A stretch of DNA of 64,000 nt from Caprimulgus europaeus (taxonomy: Eukaryota > Chordata > Aves > Caprimulgiformes > Caprimulgidae), in contig OU015534.1 in the NCBI GenBank assembly GCA_907165065.1, positions 15,135,686 through 15,199,685 on the forward strand, read 5' to 3'. Made by a program: the position numbers and the translations under genes. Shown in pieces: positions 24,061 to 36,420 of this stretch (within the stretch, counting starts at the first letter, position 1; the number at the start of each line of letters is the position of its first letter). A model generated the notes under the pieces. It did not search any database and was not told the DNA's origin. It saw only the letters and a program-made list of their open reading frames with translations.

Positions 24061-25864
24061 TATTAATGTATGTACTATGGTTATATACAGACCCACACAT
24101 ATTTGCATCTTTATATGAAGTTCTCCTTGCAAAAGTGACATGGTTTGTCACTATTCCCACTAATGCTAGTGGGACTAATATTAGAACTAACTGTACAGTG
24201 CAAAAGAGGAGAAATAAACACCAGCTAGTCCTTAAAGGAAAATATAAGAAGGAATTAAAAAAAAAAAAGCACAATAGAAATCTGTCTTCTCAATCTATTT
24301 CTCATGCATCTTCTTGATGCTCAGGACAGTAATTACTCTACCTGTTTTACAATAGGTACTAGGTACCATTTTACTAGCTTTATAGCTTTGCATTTTAAGT
24401 CATTCAGTAGTGTGGCCTCCCTCTAATTTTCTTCTTTTGCCAGCACTCATAACCTCTGCAAAAAATTTTTTTTCAAATAAAGAGGAGATAATATGTATTT
24501 CAAACTGAGAAAGTTTAGGTATTATGCAAGGGAAAACTAGCAACTTGCTGATAAGAGCAAACGTTGCATAACAGCAAAAATTAAGAATACAATTCCCAGA
24601 AACTCATGAAGATTTAATACAATCATTTAATTCTAGAGTAGAGGAATTAAAAAAAAAAAAAAACAACACCACAAAACAACCATAGTCAGCAATACACTTG
24701 ACAAATGTAGCTTCTTTTCCTACTTCATAGGTTGTCAGTAGACCACGCTTTCACAGATACATCCGTATTTTGTGAATTAATTTTTTGTTTTCATTATTTT
24801 ATAAATAATTATTTTCATTAAAAGACTTAGTTTTTCTTAAAAATTGTTAATACTCAGCATTAAAGATTCTGAATGACTAAGAGCTTAGTAGTGTCACACC
24901 ACTTCATAAATAACAATAGTCTAATTTTTATGATTTTGCACATTTTTAAAGAACCATGACTTCAAGTCTTTAGAAGAGACAAACCTGAGGGAAATTTAGG
25001 TGATAAACAGGATCAGGGATTTTTTAATCATTATAAACATTGCCATGGAGGTAAAAACCCAAATTTTGTCTGTGTCATTGTACAAAAATGAGACAAACTA
25101 CTCTAAAATTGACTAGCTAAGGGTAGACCCAGTCATCTTAGAATAAAATGATGAAAAGCCGCTGCATAGGGTATAATTTTCACCAATGTAAACAGGTCCC
25201 TTCCCTGACCACGGTCCCCTGGAAAGACTTATTTTTGGGGAAGAAACATTAGGAATGTTATATTCCTGCTGCACTAGAAATAATGTAATTTATTAAAATA
25301 ATAAATAACTATCCGTGCATTTTAATTTTCTGTCACCAACACAAACTACTTGAGAAGGTGGGCCTGTTATAAACTCGGAGGAAGGCAGTTATCCTCTTGT
25401 CTGGCTTGCTTAACTGGATCTGTGCCAGAGCACTGAAGAATCTGTCATCAAACTGTAAAAGCAAAGTCTATCCTGTGTCACACATCTATAAATAGGCATG
25501 AATGTATATGTATGGGCATGTCTCCATGTATTTCATTTTCTAGTGCAAATAAACAAGAACATTTAAAATTCACTCTTGAAGAATTTCCAACAGCTAATTT
25601 TTGGCAATTTTCAAACAAGGCAAGGACAGTGGAATGTACAGTCTGTATTCTATTTACAAGAATATAAACTATGCATCACGTAGGCTTGTTTCCCATTTTC
25701 TTGTTTCAGGTACACCTGGTCACTCCCTGCCCACATTACCCCACCAAAACAAATGGGCTTCATATTTTCTGAGTTGCCACCTTGACTGAAAGAAAGAAAG
25801 AATATATATGCTCACCACATATATATGAAGATGCTTGTTTATATATGTGTGTTAATAGAAGAAT

Positions 25865-25913
25865 ATAAAGCACTAAGCCAACACAATCCTCCACATAAAG
25901 CACTAAGCAAACA
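25865..25913 (+). repeat. Two-copy 19-bp direct repeat, 30-bp period
   Basis: ATAAAGCACTAAGCCAACA (25865-25883) recurs with one change at 25895-25913. A small local duplication with no recognisable element between the copies. Confidence 0.85.
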
Positions 25914-26509
25914 AACCTATAAACCAAATAAAATAATTCAGTATCTCTTCTTAGCTATCCATTCCACAGATGTAGTAAAAGAAACAACTCAATATTGATC
26001 TGCAAGCCCTCTCTCCCAACTGAGCAGGAGACTCAGCTACAACAGCCACTTGGGCCTCTAGACTTGATGACTCTTCCTCTGTCCTATAACTATCCTATTA
26101 GAAGAATATTGCCTGCAGCTTTTCCTAAGGGGTCAAAAAGAAATTTAACATGATTATACTGGTGCAAATACAGTCCCAGAATTTCTTTCACAAAGAGCCA
26201 AGAAGCTCTTTGGTCGCTTATGGCAGCATCCCTCTCCCTCTTATTCTGCCAGCAAGAAACACCCTTCGTCAGCCCTCATAAAGAAACAGTAATCTAAGAT
26301 AAAAACCTTTTATTTCCTGTCAGGATTAATAAGAAAAGAAGTTGAAGTATTCTGCTGACAAGGATGAAAAGGCAATATTTAATTTAGAGCAAAACTGAGT
26401 ATATACTGTATGTAATTTGATTAAACAGAAATCTAAGAGATCAGTGTTAACAAGGGTCCACTTTGATAAACAGAGAAACGTTAAATAAACTCTTCCCAAT
26501 TAAAAATGT

Positions 26510-26700
26510 GTCCAGACTGCTTGCTGCTGCGTTCAGTGAAATGAGGGTGGCCTTCACGGAGGTGGCTGCAGCAGCACCTGGCAGCCCTCCAGCACGGTGC
26601 AAGGAGACACATCTCTCCTTGCTCAGGTACTTATCAGCAGCTCCAGCAGCGAGGCTGGCACCACAGAGCCCTAAACGAGTAGATCCCCACTGCACCCTGT
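26510..26700. other. CpG-richer GC patch, no identified gene
   Basis: About 190 bases rich in GCTGC, CAGCAG and CCAGCA words, with several CpGs (for example in TGCGTT, CACGGA, GCACGG, AGCGAG and AACGAG). It lies in AT-rich, CpG-poor DNA. It is open on both strands (26463-26702 plus, 26447-26695 minus). The Ala/Pro-rich plus translation matches no domain I know. It could be a decayed exon, a retrocopy fragment or a regulatory patch. I cannot choose between these. Confidence 0.4.
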
Positions 26701-29700
26701 GACAAGATAGCTAGTGGCTACTCACTGTGTCTAAATTACAAATCCACTTGAATGAAATGGAGCCTGCCCAATGCCAGAAAACAGACAAAGCTTATGCAAA
26801 GTGTCAGCCTTCAGAAGGGATAAAGCAGCTCCTAGAGGAGAAACTGAATAAATAAGGTCCAACAAATGATGCCAATAAACAAGTTTTCAATTACCAAAGG
26901 ACACCCAGGCAGCCAAAAAGAGGCTGCTAAAAGCTGTAATCACACCACTCTACAGTACCCACTTCAAAAAGTACAGAAACATATAATATTTTTTGGCTGG
27001 AAAAGAACACGTAGAACAGACTATTTAAGAAAATTGCAACCTGCTATGAAAACAAGCTTGAGTGCCTTGTATTTAAGAGTGGGGCTGCATTTCAGATCCT
27101 ATTTCTTATTTCAGGTGAATTATATCTCTGAATCACACAGCAGTTATCTGCCTGCATCTGTTTTTCTTTGACACCATTATATCCTCCTGTCCTTGACCCC
27201 ATCTGAGACTGACAAGCTCTGGGGACTGCTAATGGGGCTAAATTTTCCATGAATATTTGCTTGTATTTATAAATGAATTTACTTAAGCCACATTAATGTC
27301 ATTTGTGTATTTGCTTTTTGAAAAAACTTGTTCATTGGGGTTTTGCTGGCATGAATGTTTACTAAAGTAAATTCCAAAGATGTAGCCAGAGGTATTAGGA
27401 TCAGAAAGAGGCTTTTAAAATGTACTGAAGTGTGTCAGTGCATTTGTATTTGTACAATAGAAATGAATCTCACTCAGAGAGACAAGGAAGAGAATGGAAA
27501 TTTGGAGGTTTCCTGACCAATCATAATTAAACAACATAGCATGAGGAATAAGTGCTGAAAGCAGAAAATTGTTGGTAACCAACCAAAAAGTTTCATGTGA
27601 TACCAGGTAGTATTCAAATATTTTTGCGGACTGAATAGATTCAGGAATGTAATATGGTCACAGCTGACTACGTACATAGAAGTCTATACTTTATGAAAAA
27701 CAGCTTGTGGCAAACTGTCCATTGATCTGAAATAACTGAACACAGAAAGTTTCACCATTAGATCATTTGTGAGTACTCCAGTGTTTAGTGAGAGAACTAA
27801 CAAGACCTTCATGTCACAAGGTGGCTGATCAGTGGCTTATCAGATACAGCCAAGATCCTGATAGCACTTTTTTTCCATCGTGATGGCATCTTTTATTATT
27901 TATGCTGCCAATAAAGGTTATAGACTGTTTTGCCACTGATGCTGCCAGACTTTTTTATGTTCAGTATATCCTCTCTCCTTGCCATTTTATCTTCAAGCCT
28001 TCCTTCAACTCAGTTACAGTCAGCAAGAGGTTCCTAAGCACAGGTTTTGCTAACAGTAGCAGCACTGCTGCCTATTAAATGCAATGCATTCTTATCTCTG
28101 TGTATAAACCATGGGCATTTCATAAGAGCACACATCTGACCATTTAGATTTTGCTACCTCCTTTAATTTTTCCTAAAATTAAGCATTCCTGCGGCTGAGC
28201 AGCAACTGGGGAACTGCTGAGAAACAAATACACCAGAAGCCTCTGTCCCACACCTGGCCCTACCCACAACAGCAGCAGCACCTTTCCTTGACTTGACAGA
28301 ACAGGAGCTTTTTTCTGATGCTCCCACCCAGCCTGATCATGTTCTGTCCTAGAAAAATAGCTATCATCTGGAATATTTTATGCCCTTAGTAGTCACAGAA
28401 AATGAAAGCACCCATTTGCTGTAGATTACCAACTTCTCCCAGATCTCCATTAAAAGAGGCCAGGGCAACAAATGGAAACTGTACAGCCTCATGAAAACCA
28501 AAGAGGCCAAGTTTTCAGCCCATTTTGCCAGCATTGTAGTTATTTAAAGCACTGAAGTCTGGTTTGAGTGTGCTTTGTTTCACATGATGCTGATTTGAAC
28601 CTCTCCAGTCTGAAAATTAGTCTGAATTCTTCCAGGTTAAGATTCTAAAGTAGTACTTATGTGAAGGCAAGTTACATAACATTACAAATTATTTTATACA
28701 CCTTTACTATATTTTTTCAGGCCATTTGTGAGCTAAGCTTTGAGGAAAGATTTTAGTTATTTCTTAAATTATTGAAACTGATTTGCACTTCACTGCTCTT
28801 TTAGACCTTTAGGGATATTAGCATGAGGCTTTACCATCATCGCAGGTGTTATATGATCTTGATGTAATATGCTGTGATTCCCAGAGCTAGTGAATTGTAT
28901 TTAGGAGGACTATAATGGATTAACTAACAAGTTAATTTAAATGGCATATGTTCTCATTTGAACTATTTGGATGACTAAACCATGTATTTTGACATGGTTA
29001 AACTCAAAGCACATAATTATGATAACATGTTTTGCAACCAGAGTAAGCAATGATTTTCCTACGCATTTCATTTTATCAAATAGATCTTTACAATGATTAA
29101 CGAAGTTCCCAACAGACACAAATAGTGATAGCCTTTTCTTGGTGATTTTTGCACCCAGTCTCTGCCTCCCACAGTTCCATGTACATGCTGGGATAAAGCA
29201 CAAACATGAGTCTGGGGAATCTCCCTCTGGGCCAATTCCCAAGTGAAAATGCTCTTGGACAGTCAGACAGACTCTGGTCCATGTTGCTCAGGTCACAGAA
29301 ATCTAGCTATGGGGAAATCAACCCCATACACATTCCCCGAATCACAGGGGATATTAAAAGGAAAACAAACACAATCAAACAACATGGTATGGGAGAACTG
29401 TCTGCTCAAAAAACCCAGGGTAAGAACTCTAGCAAAGCCTCTACTGAAAACCTGTGATATTAATTCCATACTATCAGGGCAGTATTGGCCTTCCTTCAGC
29501 TTCAATTATCATTTTCCTGGTGGCTGAAGGCAAAAGGTTATTCTGTCCCTTGCTTTATTCCCCAAGTACTGGCTTCTTTGTAACAAAAGCAAGTTTGTCA
29601 CCTACATAGGTGGAGCAGGGCACAGTTAGCTTTCTCTATGTTGACCAATAGAAAGTTTATAAATCACAGATATTTATTTATAAACTATCATATGACACTG

Positions 29701-30701
29701 CAGTTTTTCATATACATGAACGGATTTGCAACATACATTAGTTACATGTAAAGTAACAAGTGAAAATTCAGGGCCCAAATATTTAGGTTTGCAATAGTTT
29801 GTATTTAATATAGTAAAGCCTAGGAAATTTGAGTTCCATGTTCTGTAACAAACAAATCAGTCTACCTGCAGAATTTCTGATTTAAATATATTTTTCTTTA
29901 TAGAGTAAAACAGATTTAAATTATGATCTTGGAATTTTGTGAGCTCATTGGAAAATGAATGATTTTCAAAACATAGCCATAAATGTTATCCCTGAGGGAT
30001 GTGTGTTAGGACTGGACCACTTTGAAAATCATCTGTCCCCTTTGAGAATCCTAAAATAGGATCCAAATCCACCTGAAAATTTGTTCCAGTTATGTGTGCC
30101 GATTACTTGAAAAACTAGAATGCCATTGAAATTTTCTTCTTGTATGCTTCACTGCATGATCCATGCATAGAATTAGTTTTCATCAGCATGGGCTATATGT
30201 TGTGCAATGGGATTCCTGCTTGTTATCCAGCTGTGAGAAATGCACAAGCTGAAAAATAAATTAGGAAAGGAGTGAAAGAGACTGAAACCAATGCAAACGA
30301 ACGTAGTAACGAGCAAAATTGTAGTACTATTTCTAATAAGAAATGGGAGAAGACGTGGATAATTCAGGGTTAGGATCTAACAAACAATTTCACACCAAAT
30401 CACTTGACCTTTTGCTGTAGATGGTATCTTCTCGGTTTTGCAAATTTGATATTTTTCAGGGATACTTCTCTGTGAGAAGAGTTTTGCCCAGGTGTTAATA
30501 CACAAGTTCATCCCTTTGACTTGACAAATTTGTCGTTTCTTTCTTTGTATGGTAGGCACCTCAATATTCATGCAAAAGATGTTCCTATTCTAATCTTAGG
30601 TTATTAGTATTTGACCTATAATTTTTGCTTGTGATACTTTTAAGATAATAGATTTTACATGTTTATAGTAAGTGCTTACTTATTTAATGAAACAAAGATT
30701 A

Positions 30702-30740
30702 GGAAATTCCCAGAGTTAAGGAAATTCCCAGGGAAGTTCC
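30702..30740. promoter_or_regulatory. Cluster of three NF-kB-like sites
   Basis: GGAAATTCCC occurs at 30702-30711 and again at 30720-30729. Each is the reverse complement of GGGAATTTCC, a canonical kB site. Immediately after, 30731-30740 reads GGGAAGTTCC, close to the consensus on the plus strand. The first two lie inside a 13-bp direct repeat (AGGAAATTCCCAG) with an 18-bp period, so a small duplication created the pair. No promoter or exon is visible nearby. Function is inference from motif match only. Confidence 0.45.
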
Positions 30741-31642
30741 AGTGCTTGCTAAGAAATAACTGGCACCAAAAGTAGTAAATGATCACAGTCATAAACCCCA
30801 AGCTTATTATTGCCAACCATACTTAAACAGAACCTAATAAACAGCTTTCTGACTTACCCAATACTGGAAACTTATTATATCTTTTGAGAGAATGTGCATA
30901 TGTATGCTACAGAAACTCATGCACTCTGCAGCCTACTTGACAGTAGTATTTCACTCCAAACTATAAACATATGAATTGTGGAACAGGAAAAGTTTGGCTG
31001 CAGGCAAACTATCAACAAGAATAACTTCTAAGAGACCAAGACATTATCTCTTTTTGCAGGGTAGCAGCTGTTGTCATCATGATTTTTATTTACAGAAAAC
31101 AAATTATTTAAAACATTTATGCTTTAGACAAAAACATGAGTACGTAAAATAGTGTAAAGATTTAAAGGATAACTGTCAATCAGTTTGTTACCAGAGTTTT
31201 AAATCAGTAGTGCTTCTCTTCTTCAAACCTTTAGTTTTAGGCTTAAAACAAAGGATTCTTGAAACTCATTAGAAATATTCTATATTCTCAAATATGGTAC
31301 AGAATGCCTGTAACTGAAAAATGTTTCCAGAACATCTGTTTTCTCAAAGATAAAAAAACCCCTTTGCTGCCTCTTAAATGCTTTAAAAATATAAGCTTTC
31401 TTTATGACATTGTTTGAAAATATTGGTTGCACAATAAGGCTATTGCGTGAATTGTGAGATGTCTGTATTCAATAAATCAAATGGAAACAAATGAACTTTG
31501 ATCAGATTGTCTTAGTACAGAGATAGATAAATTAATGAGCATTAAGGTATTGTGTATTTCAGTTAAATATCTATATTTCTATCTCAAAATTGTTATTGAA
31601 TTGTTTTGTTTAAACCAAGTTTAATATTTTTCACTTTTAAAG
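30741..31642. other. No gene recognised
   Basis: AT-rich sequence with only short open frames between the kB-like cluster and the CR1 tail. I see nothing specific. Confidence 0.55.
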
Positions 31643-31855
31643 CCTTAACTATGATATTAGAAACTTCTTTACTGTGAGGGTAACAGAGCACTGGAACAGG
31701 CTGCCCAGGGAGGGTGTGGAGTCTCCTTCTCTGGAGACATTCAAGACCCGCCTGGACGCCTTCCTGTGTGAACTCATCTAGGTGTTCCTGCTCCAGCAGG
31801 GGGACTGGATTAAATGATCTTTGGAGGTTCCTTTCAATCCCTAGCATTCTGTGAT
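31643..31855 (+). mobile_element. CR1 LINE 3' tail fragment
   Basis: It begins in the final part of the CR1 reading frame (AAACTTCTTTACTGTGAGGG at 31661-31680, then the HWNRLP-like block) and ends at the ATTCTGTGAT tail at about 31846-31855. At roughly 213 bp it is heavily 5'-truncated. Its wording (ACTGGAACAGGCTGCCCAG at 31691-31709, and a GGGGACTGGATTAAATGATC 3' end) groups it with the 53040-54330 copy rather than with the 4163 and 44651 copies. The antisense frame at 31593-31988 is not a gene. Confidence 0.93.
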
Positions 31856-34800
31856 ATATTTCTGCCCAATTATAAACTGATATCTTACAGACTGATAACA
31901 TACACATTGGTAACCTATCACTCATCGATCCTTGAATGATATTTCTTTGCTCATATATAAGCTTTAGAAAGTCCATATAAAAACCCATAGGTAATTTTTA
32001 GAAATCTCTGCATTTTGCAGTAATACAGTTTAATCTAGAAATAGTGAACCTACCAGGTATACTCTCTTTTGAAAGTGTAGAAAAAAAAAATAATCCCCAA
32101 ACCAACATCACATATAAGACATTGTATCTTAAGATATTGTCATTGATCTCTTAACTGTGTAATGTATTATCTGTCTTGTGTTGTGTTATTTCTTTCAGTA
32201 ATAATAAAATATGAACCCCTAACAATTTAAATTCTTTTCCTTTTCTTTAATTACGGAGCTCCCTTAAGGTGCAGTCACAAACCCATGTGGCTAAATTACT
32301 GAGAGCTGTTTCCCTAAAAATGCACTGATGAATGATCTGCCAGTCATTGTGTATGTTTGAAATATTTTTGTTAATTACTTGGAAAGCAACACCTTGAGCA
32401 ACACTCTTCTTTACTCTCTCTCCAGATAATTGTGCAGAATAATAAGAAGCATCGTCACTATAAATAAAAATCCATTTTTCCTCGATGCCCTTAAACGTCT
32501 ACATTTCTTTTATGATGAAAACTAGGGTGCTGGTAGGCTATGATATTTTTCTTGTTCCAGATCCAAGTCTTATTTTTAGATATGTTATTACTGCTGAGGA
32601 AACAGAGAAACTCTGCAAAGAGTGTTTGTGTACCACAGTTACATATTTTTTCCATCTGGGGAAAAAAAAGATTTTCCTCAGCCTCCTTTTAACATATGGA
32701 GTTTGTCACATCAATCATTGGTGGAGAACATGTAGTGGCATCCATGTCATATGGGTGACAGGGCTGTTTTACGTAGCATCAGTATTTTAGATTCATGCCT
32801 TCCCAAGCTACAAAGCACAGACATTCTACTTAGCAATAGCATAGTTCGTCCAAAGAAGAGCTGTCTTTTGTCAAGTATTTTTATCAGAGAGATTTAAAAT
32901 TTTATAAACCATCCTAAAGTAATACTCTAGGTACTTCAGCATGCAGTCTTTCTCTAGCTTGTATAATGAATTTGAACTGGGTGATTAATACATATGGGGA
33001 TCATCACTAGGGAACCATTCCCTTGGTACATATAGGCATGTAGAAACCTTGTCTTGCTTTTGTGTTTGGCTCAGTGAGATAGTATTTCAGGGAAGATCAA
33101 CAAAAATTCTGACAAAATCTTGTCCCATTTATTTGTCTTTTAACTTTAAAAAGTAAGTGGAATCTCTATTTATTCTTAAGCCCTAAATGTATTGTAACAA
33201 GTCTGTTATGTTATGCCACTTTCCTATTACAGATCACCTACTACCACCATCCTTATGGCTTCTTTCCTATACAGAAATGATGCCAGCTCTGTGGTGTCCC
33301 TGTCCTCTTGCCTGCAGGTGCCACAACATTGCCAGCAATCATAACCTACCCTAGTAAGGCACTTACTGCCAGTTACTATTCAGTCCATTGACTTGTTGAC
33401 CTCTCTGAATAGCTAGATAACTAATTTAGGGTATAAATGGCTGTGATAATTATAATTTAATTTAATTTCCTTTCAGTGATTCACACACAGATGTTTTGAT
33501 ATCACTGAAACTATTAGCCAAAGGAACCACACACACTGTACAGTGCCTAGTGCCTGAAAGCTTAGCACTGTGTCCTAGAGGACTTAGGCAAGGAATGAAT
33601 GCAAAACTACAGTTTCTGAAGATTATAATTTCTTAGAATGAAATTGTAATCCTCAAACCTCATCCCACTAGGAGACTCAGTCTGAAAAGCTTGAATTTTG
33701 GTATTTAATTCTTCAAAATTAAACAAGACAAACACTAGGCATGCCAGTGCCTGTCTGGTTGTCCCTCTCGTGTATAAAAGCTGCCAGGACAATTTTCTAT
33801 CTATTTCAGTTCTCTGCCCTGTTCTAGTAAATATTTTCTAGGGGAGATAGACTTCAAAATATAACCCCACAAGTGAAATGAGCACTGATCATCTTTCTCT
33901 TCATACTTTTTGACTACTCATTCAGTGAACAGCACAATAATATATGATTTAATGTCCACTTGCCCATGGGAATTCAAATAATTTCTCCTAAGGAATGCCC
34001 CACTCTTAGCAGACATCCTCTAATCTTGAAACTGCATCTGTGCCATGTAGGCTTAAATACTCATTCAGGAAGAGAAAAATCTATGAGTTTAATACTAGAA
34101 TACTGACAGTGAGGTGCTCCCGTTTCTGGTGGTGAGACCATCGCTTTGACACAGGCCTTTCATCTGCAAAGTTGTACTGTCTGAATGCAATGCATTCCAA
34201 TAAATGAGCCCTACACTTTTGCACTTTTTCTACCATCTTTGCAAATAAATACCCAGCAACAACAATCATTACAATAACAAATTCCCAGCCAGACAGTACA
34301 AGCAACAAATCCTTTAAGTTTGCCTCACATAACTCCAAGTGGCAAAGGAAAGCAGAAATCCACTTTGTCACTCCCAGAGACACAAGGAAAAATTAAGAAG
34401 TCATTGTCATATGGGTCCCTGGTGAGCCTGATGACAATACTTGACAAAGCACATATGTCATCAATGTCCAGGATAAGGAATATATTTCTGTCACAGGACT
34501 TACTGGCATTAATGCCCCTGTAGGAGTTTGTCTAGAAAAGCAAGTTGTCACTGCTGCCTCTGAGTGTTCCTCTCAAAGGAAATGTATCACTTTGCTTTTA
34601 GAACAAGACAAATAAAATAAAGCACTGAGCATGACACAAGAAAAAAATAAGGAACCTCTAAAGCATGCATAGAGTGTCATGTCCCTTCCATGGGACTTGC
34701 ACAAAGAGGCATCAAATGACACAGTTGTTTGATAAAAGGCAAGGCAAAGCAACTGTGAAGAATATGCCTATGACCATCCTGACAGGGAACCTCCTTTTGT

Positions 34801-35387
34801 CTAGTAGCCTGCAAATTTTGCAAGCACACAAGCATACAACTGTAGAAAACTGCAAATTTTTCTGCATAATGCATTTTAGATGGTTTTCCCTGCTTGAAGA
34901 AAATGTATGTAAACTGTCTGTAAAGGTGATTTGCAACCCTGGGTATAACTGTTTCATTGGGCTTCTGGCAGCAAGCAATTGTTTGTCAGATGTGATGCTC
35001 ATAAGACCCTTAACTATAGTGATTCTAGCAACTGCCTCTGTAATACTTAACACATAAAACAAATTATAACAATATCCTTAAGATTAGCATATAAGTAATA
35101 GTGCTATATAAAAACTCATAAAAAGAAAATGTATGGCTACAATAACCATATTAAAACAACCATAGTTCTGCTTTAAATAACCATATGAGCCATGTTCAGA
35201 AGATATTACAGTATTTACTGATTAACCATAGGAAAAACCTACTACCATCATCTCAGAATAAATAAATCTATTCCAGTTGCTATCTTTCCTGTAGGTATTG
35301 GAAGGCCAGCTCATAATAAAAGCCCAACAGAACCATCTAAGGAGCTTAAATAATGTTTGATAGTTTAAAAATAATTAAAACACATCC

Positions 35388-35441
35388 TTTTTATGGTTTG
35401 TTTTTTGTTTTGTTGTTTGGTTTTGCTGTTGTTTTTTTTCC
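35388..35441. repeat. T/G-rich low-complexity tract
   Basis: Dominated by TTTTG and GTTT units, so an (AAAC)n-type tract in the opposite orientation to those at 10131, 56691 and 63794. It is not attached to a recognisable retroposon. Confidence 0.75.
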
Positions 35442-35560
35442 AGAAGGGTACAATGATGTGTTACAGGCAACAAAAAAAACATGATTCATATCATTAACTG
35501 AACAGTAAATCATCTTCCTTTCAGAGAACTGGACCTCTTGACTGCACTGGTGACTTAAAA

Positions 35561-35610
35561 AGTCAAACTTACACTGATGCTAAGAAGTCAAATTTACACT
35601 GATGCTAAAC
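35561..35610 (+). repeat. 25-bp tandem duplication, two copies
   Basis: The units at 35561-35585 and 35586-35610 share AGTCAAA, one C/T difference, then TTACACTGATGCTAA. The very high identity suggests a fairly recent local duplication. Confidence 0.85.
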
Positions 35611-36289
35611 TGGCATAGGAAAATTAATCAGGACAATATATCTCTTTTAAACAGTGACATCATTTAGAGCCTTGGAAACTTAAAATGCAGAATGGATTTG
35701 TCTGAATGAGCACTAAACAAGACTGTACTTAAATGTTGAGAATATTTTTCTCTGGGTGGAAAATTGAAGAGGAAACCCTTGCTTTGTCACAGGATTGGTA
35801 CTTCCAGTCAGTTTAGCAGGTTCATTTTTCAGTTGGTAGCAAAACTGCTGAAATCCAGTGAAAATGAAAACAAACAGAAATATTATATTTCTGAGACCAG
35901 TAAAAGCTAAAAGCAAGATTATCTCAGTAGAGTGTGGAACAGTAAAAAGGCCTTTTGCACCTCCATTCATGTGCTCAGGGATGGGCATATGTGTGTGGAG
36001 GAGAGGAGTTATACAGAAGACCCAAAGGGAAAGGCATAGCCAGCTGTCTCCTGGGCTCCACCGTGCCTGTGCTTCCCACAGTGTGGCAGCTATCTTAAAA
36101 TCAGTGCACACCAAGGAGGGATGTCTCAGGGATGAGGCAACTCCTTACCTTCCCACCTTTCCTCCATCCCTGAGCTCAGTCAGTGTTGCACTGACAGACA
36201 ATCAGGCAGAGCAGAGCCAATAAAAGAAACACAAGTCATTTTTCATTTGCTTATGGACAGGCAACTTATGATGATACTCTGATGATTAC

Positions 36290-36420
36290 TTTCTATTGAA
36301 TGAATCACATTCTGACCCATCCTCCTCAATCATTTTCATTGTACACTAAATTCCATTTGCCAAGTCAGACCCTCAATTTTATCAGGGCCACTAACATAAT
36401 TTTCTAGACCAGCAGCATTA
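36290..36420 (-). mobile_element. Old CR1-like LINE fragment, RT region
   Basis: The minus-strand frame over 36389-36340 reads PDKIEGLTWQMEFSVQ. This corresponds to the CR1 block DLDKLE-W---WQMEFN--KC that follows the catalytic box. The DNA also resembles that block on both sides (GATAAAATTGAGGGT and GGCAAATGGAATTTAG). The preceding catalytic box is not adjacent. It is either a separate insertion from the LINE at 37040-37485 or, less likely, part of it. No 3' tail is visible. Confidence 0.65.

Larger units (their letters stand above)
24061..30701. other. 6.6 kb without a recognised gene
   Basis: Open frames reach about 101 codons (26866-27171, plus; 28937-29242, minus) without recognisable domains. 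An A-run lies at 24649-24663. A direct repeat and a GC-richer patch are listed separately. No CR1 copy is visible. Near 28200-28330 the sequence is moderately GC-richer (CAGCAGCAGCACC), again without a gene. Confidence 0.55.
31856..36289. other. 4.4 kb without a recognised gene
   Basis: The longest frames are 34665-35057 (plus, 130 codons; the opposite strand is also open over 34712-35062), 35713-36114 (minus, 133 codons) and 35858-36223 (plus, 121 codons). They overlap antisense to one another and have no recognisable domains. A minus frame at 34383-34081 has one hydrophobic stretch that could pass for a membrane helix. None has supporting features of a real gene. Confidence 0.5.

Noticed and set aside
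31593-31988. 131-codon minus-strand frame
   Set aside because: Its central part is the antisense of the CR1 tail at 31643-31855, and the rest is unremarkable flank.
35713-36223. 133-codon minus and 121-codon plus frames, antisense to each other
   Set aside because: Mutual antisense overlap and no known domain. At most one could be real, and nothing favours either.
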